Below, one piece after another: positions 6,836 to 6,841 of a stretch of DNA of 6,841 nt. The notes beneath the pieces were generated by a model, which was given only the letters and a program-made list of their open reading frames with translations, was not told the origin of the DNA and ran no database searches. Position 1 is the first letter of the stretch. Each line of letters opens with the position of its first letter. This stretch comes from an uncultured bacterium (GTDB lineage Bacteria; Oederibacteriota; PGYV01; CAILUR01), in the NCBI GenBank assembly GCA_903837445.1, contig CAILUR010000196.1:1-6841 (forward strand), read 5' to 3'. Made by a program: the position numbers and the translations under genes.

Positions 6836-6841
6836 ATATTA

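Overview
The window holds two large minus-strand genes that both encode secreted, multi-domain proteins, separated by a short AT-rich regulatory gap. Nothing on the plus strand looks like a real gene. I see no tRNA, rRNA, CRISPR array, transposase or attachment site. The DNA is moderately AT-rich. The protein styles suggest an uncultured-type bacterium from one of the candidate phyla around the FCB/PVC, Elusimicrobia or 'Goldbacteria' part of the tree. Those styles are a C-terminal YPNPFNP sorting/FlgD-like domain, a long (Thr-X)n linker, a DUF11-like domain, and a GHL10 glycosidase-like enzyme joined to a family-9-like binding module. The phylum is inferred from style only and is not demonstrated.

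Layout, in the direction of transcription (right to left). At the right edge (6797-6841) there is a TATAAT -10 element and an AAGGGG ribosome binding site. The first gene (6796-3641) starts with GTG and encodes 1051 residues: an unusually placed signal peptide, a Cys-rich beta-type domain, a large helical domain with lysozyme/transglycosylase-like motifs, an Ig-like domain, a roughly 130-residue Thr-X linker, a DUF11-like domain and a C-terminal sorting/FlgD-like domain.

The gap (3640-3405, 236 bases) holds a well-formed sigma-70 type promoter with a 17-base spacer and an extended -10. It is followed, inside the predicted 82-base leader, by a terminator-like hairpin and then a strong GGAGG ribosome binding site. 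The hairpin lies after the promoter and before the gene, so it is a candidate attenuator as well as a possible end for the upstream transcript.

The second gene (3404 to the left edge, at least 1134 codons, C-terminus missing) encodes a secreted glycoside-hydrolase-like protein. It has two tandem copies of a CBM11/CIA30-like beta-sandwich, a helical spacer, a GHL10-type TIM barrel, a second helical spacer, and a CBM9/DOMON-like module that runs into the window edge.

Both proteins look built for work on extracellular polysaccharide, either environmental glycans or cell-wall material. They share strand and theme, but the internal promoter suggests the second gene can be expressed separately.
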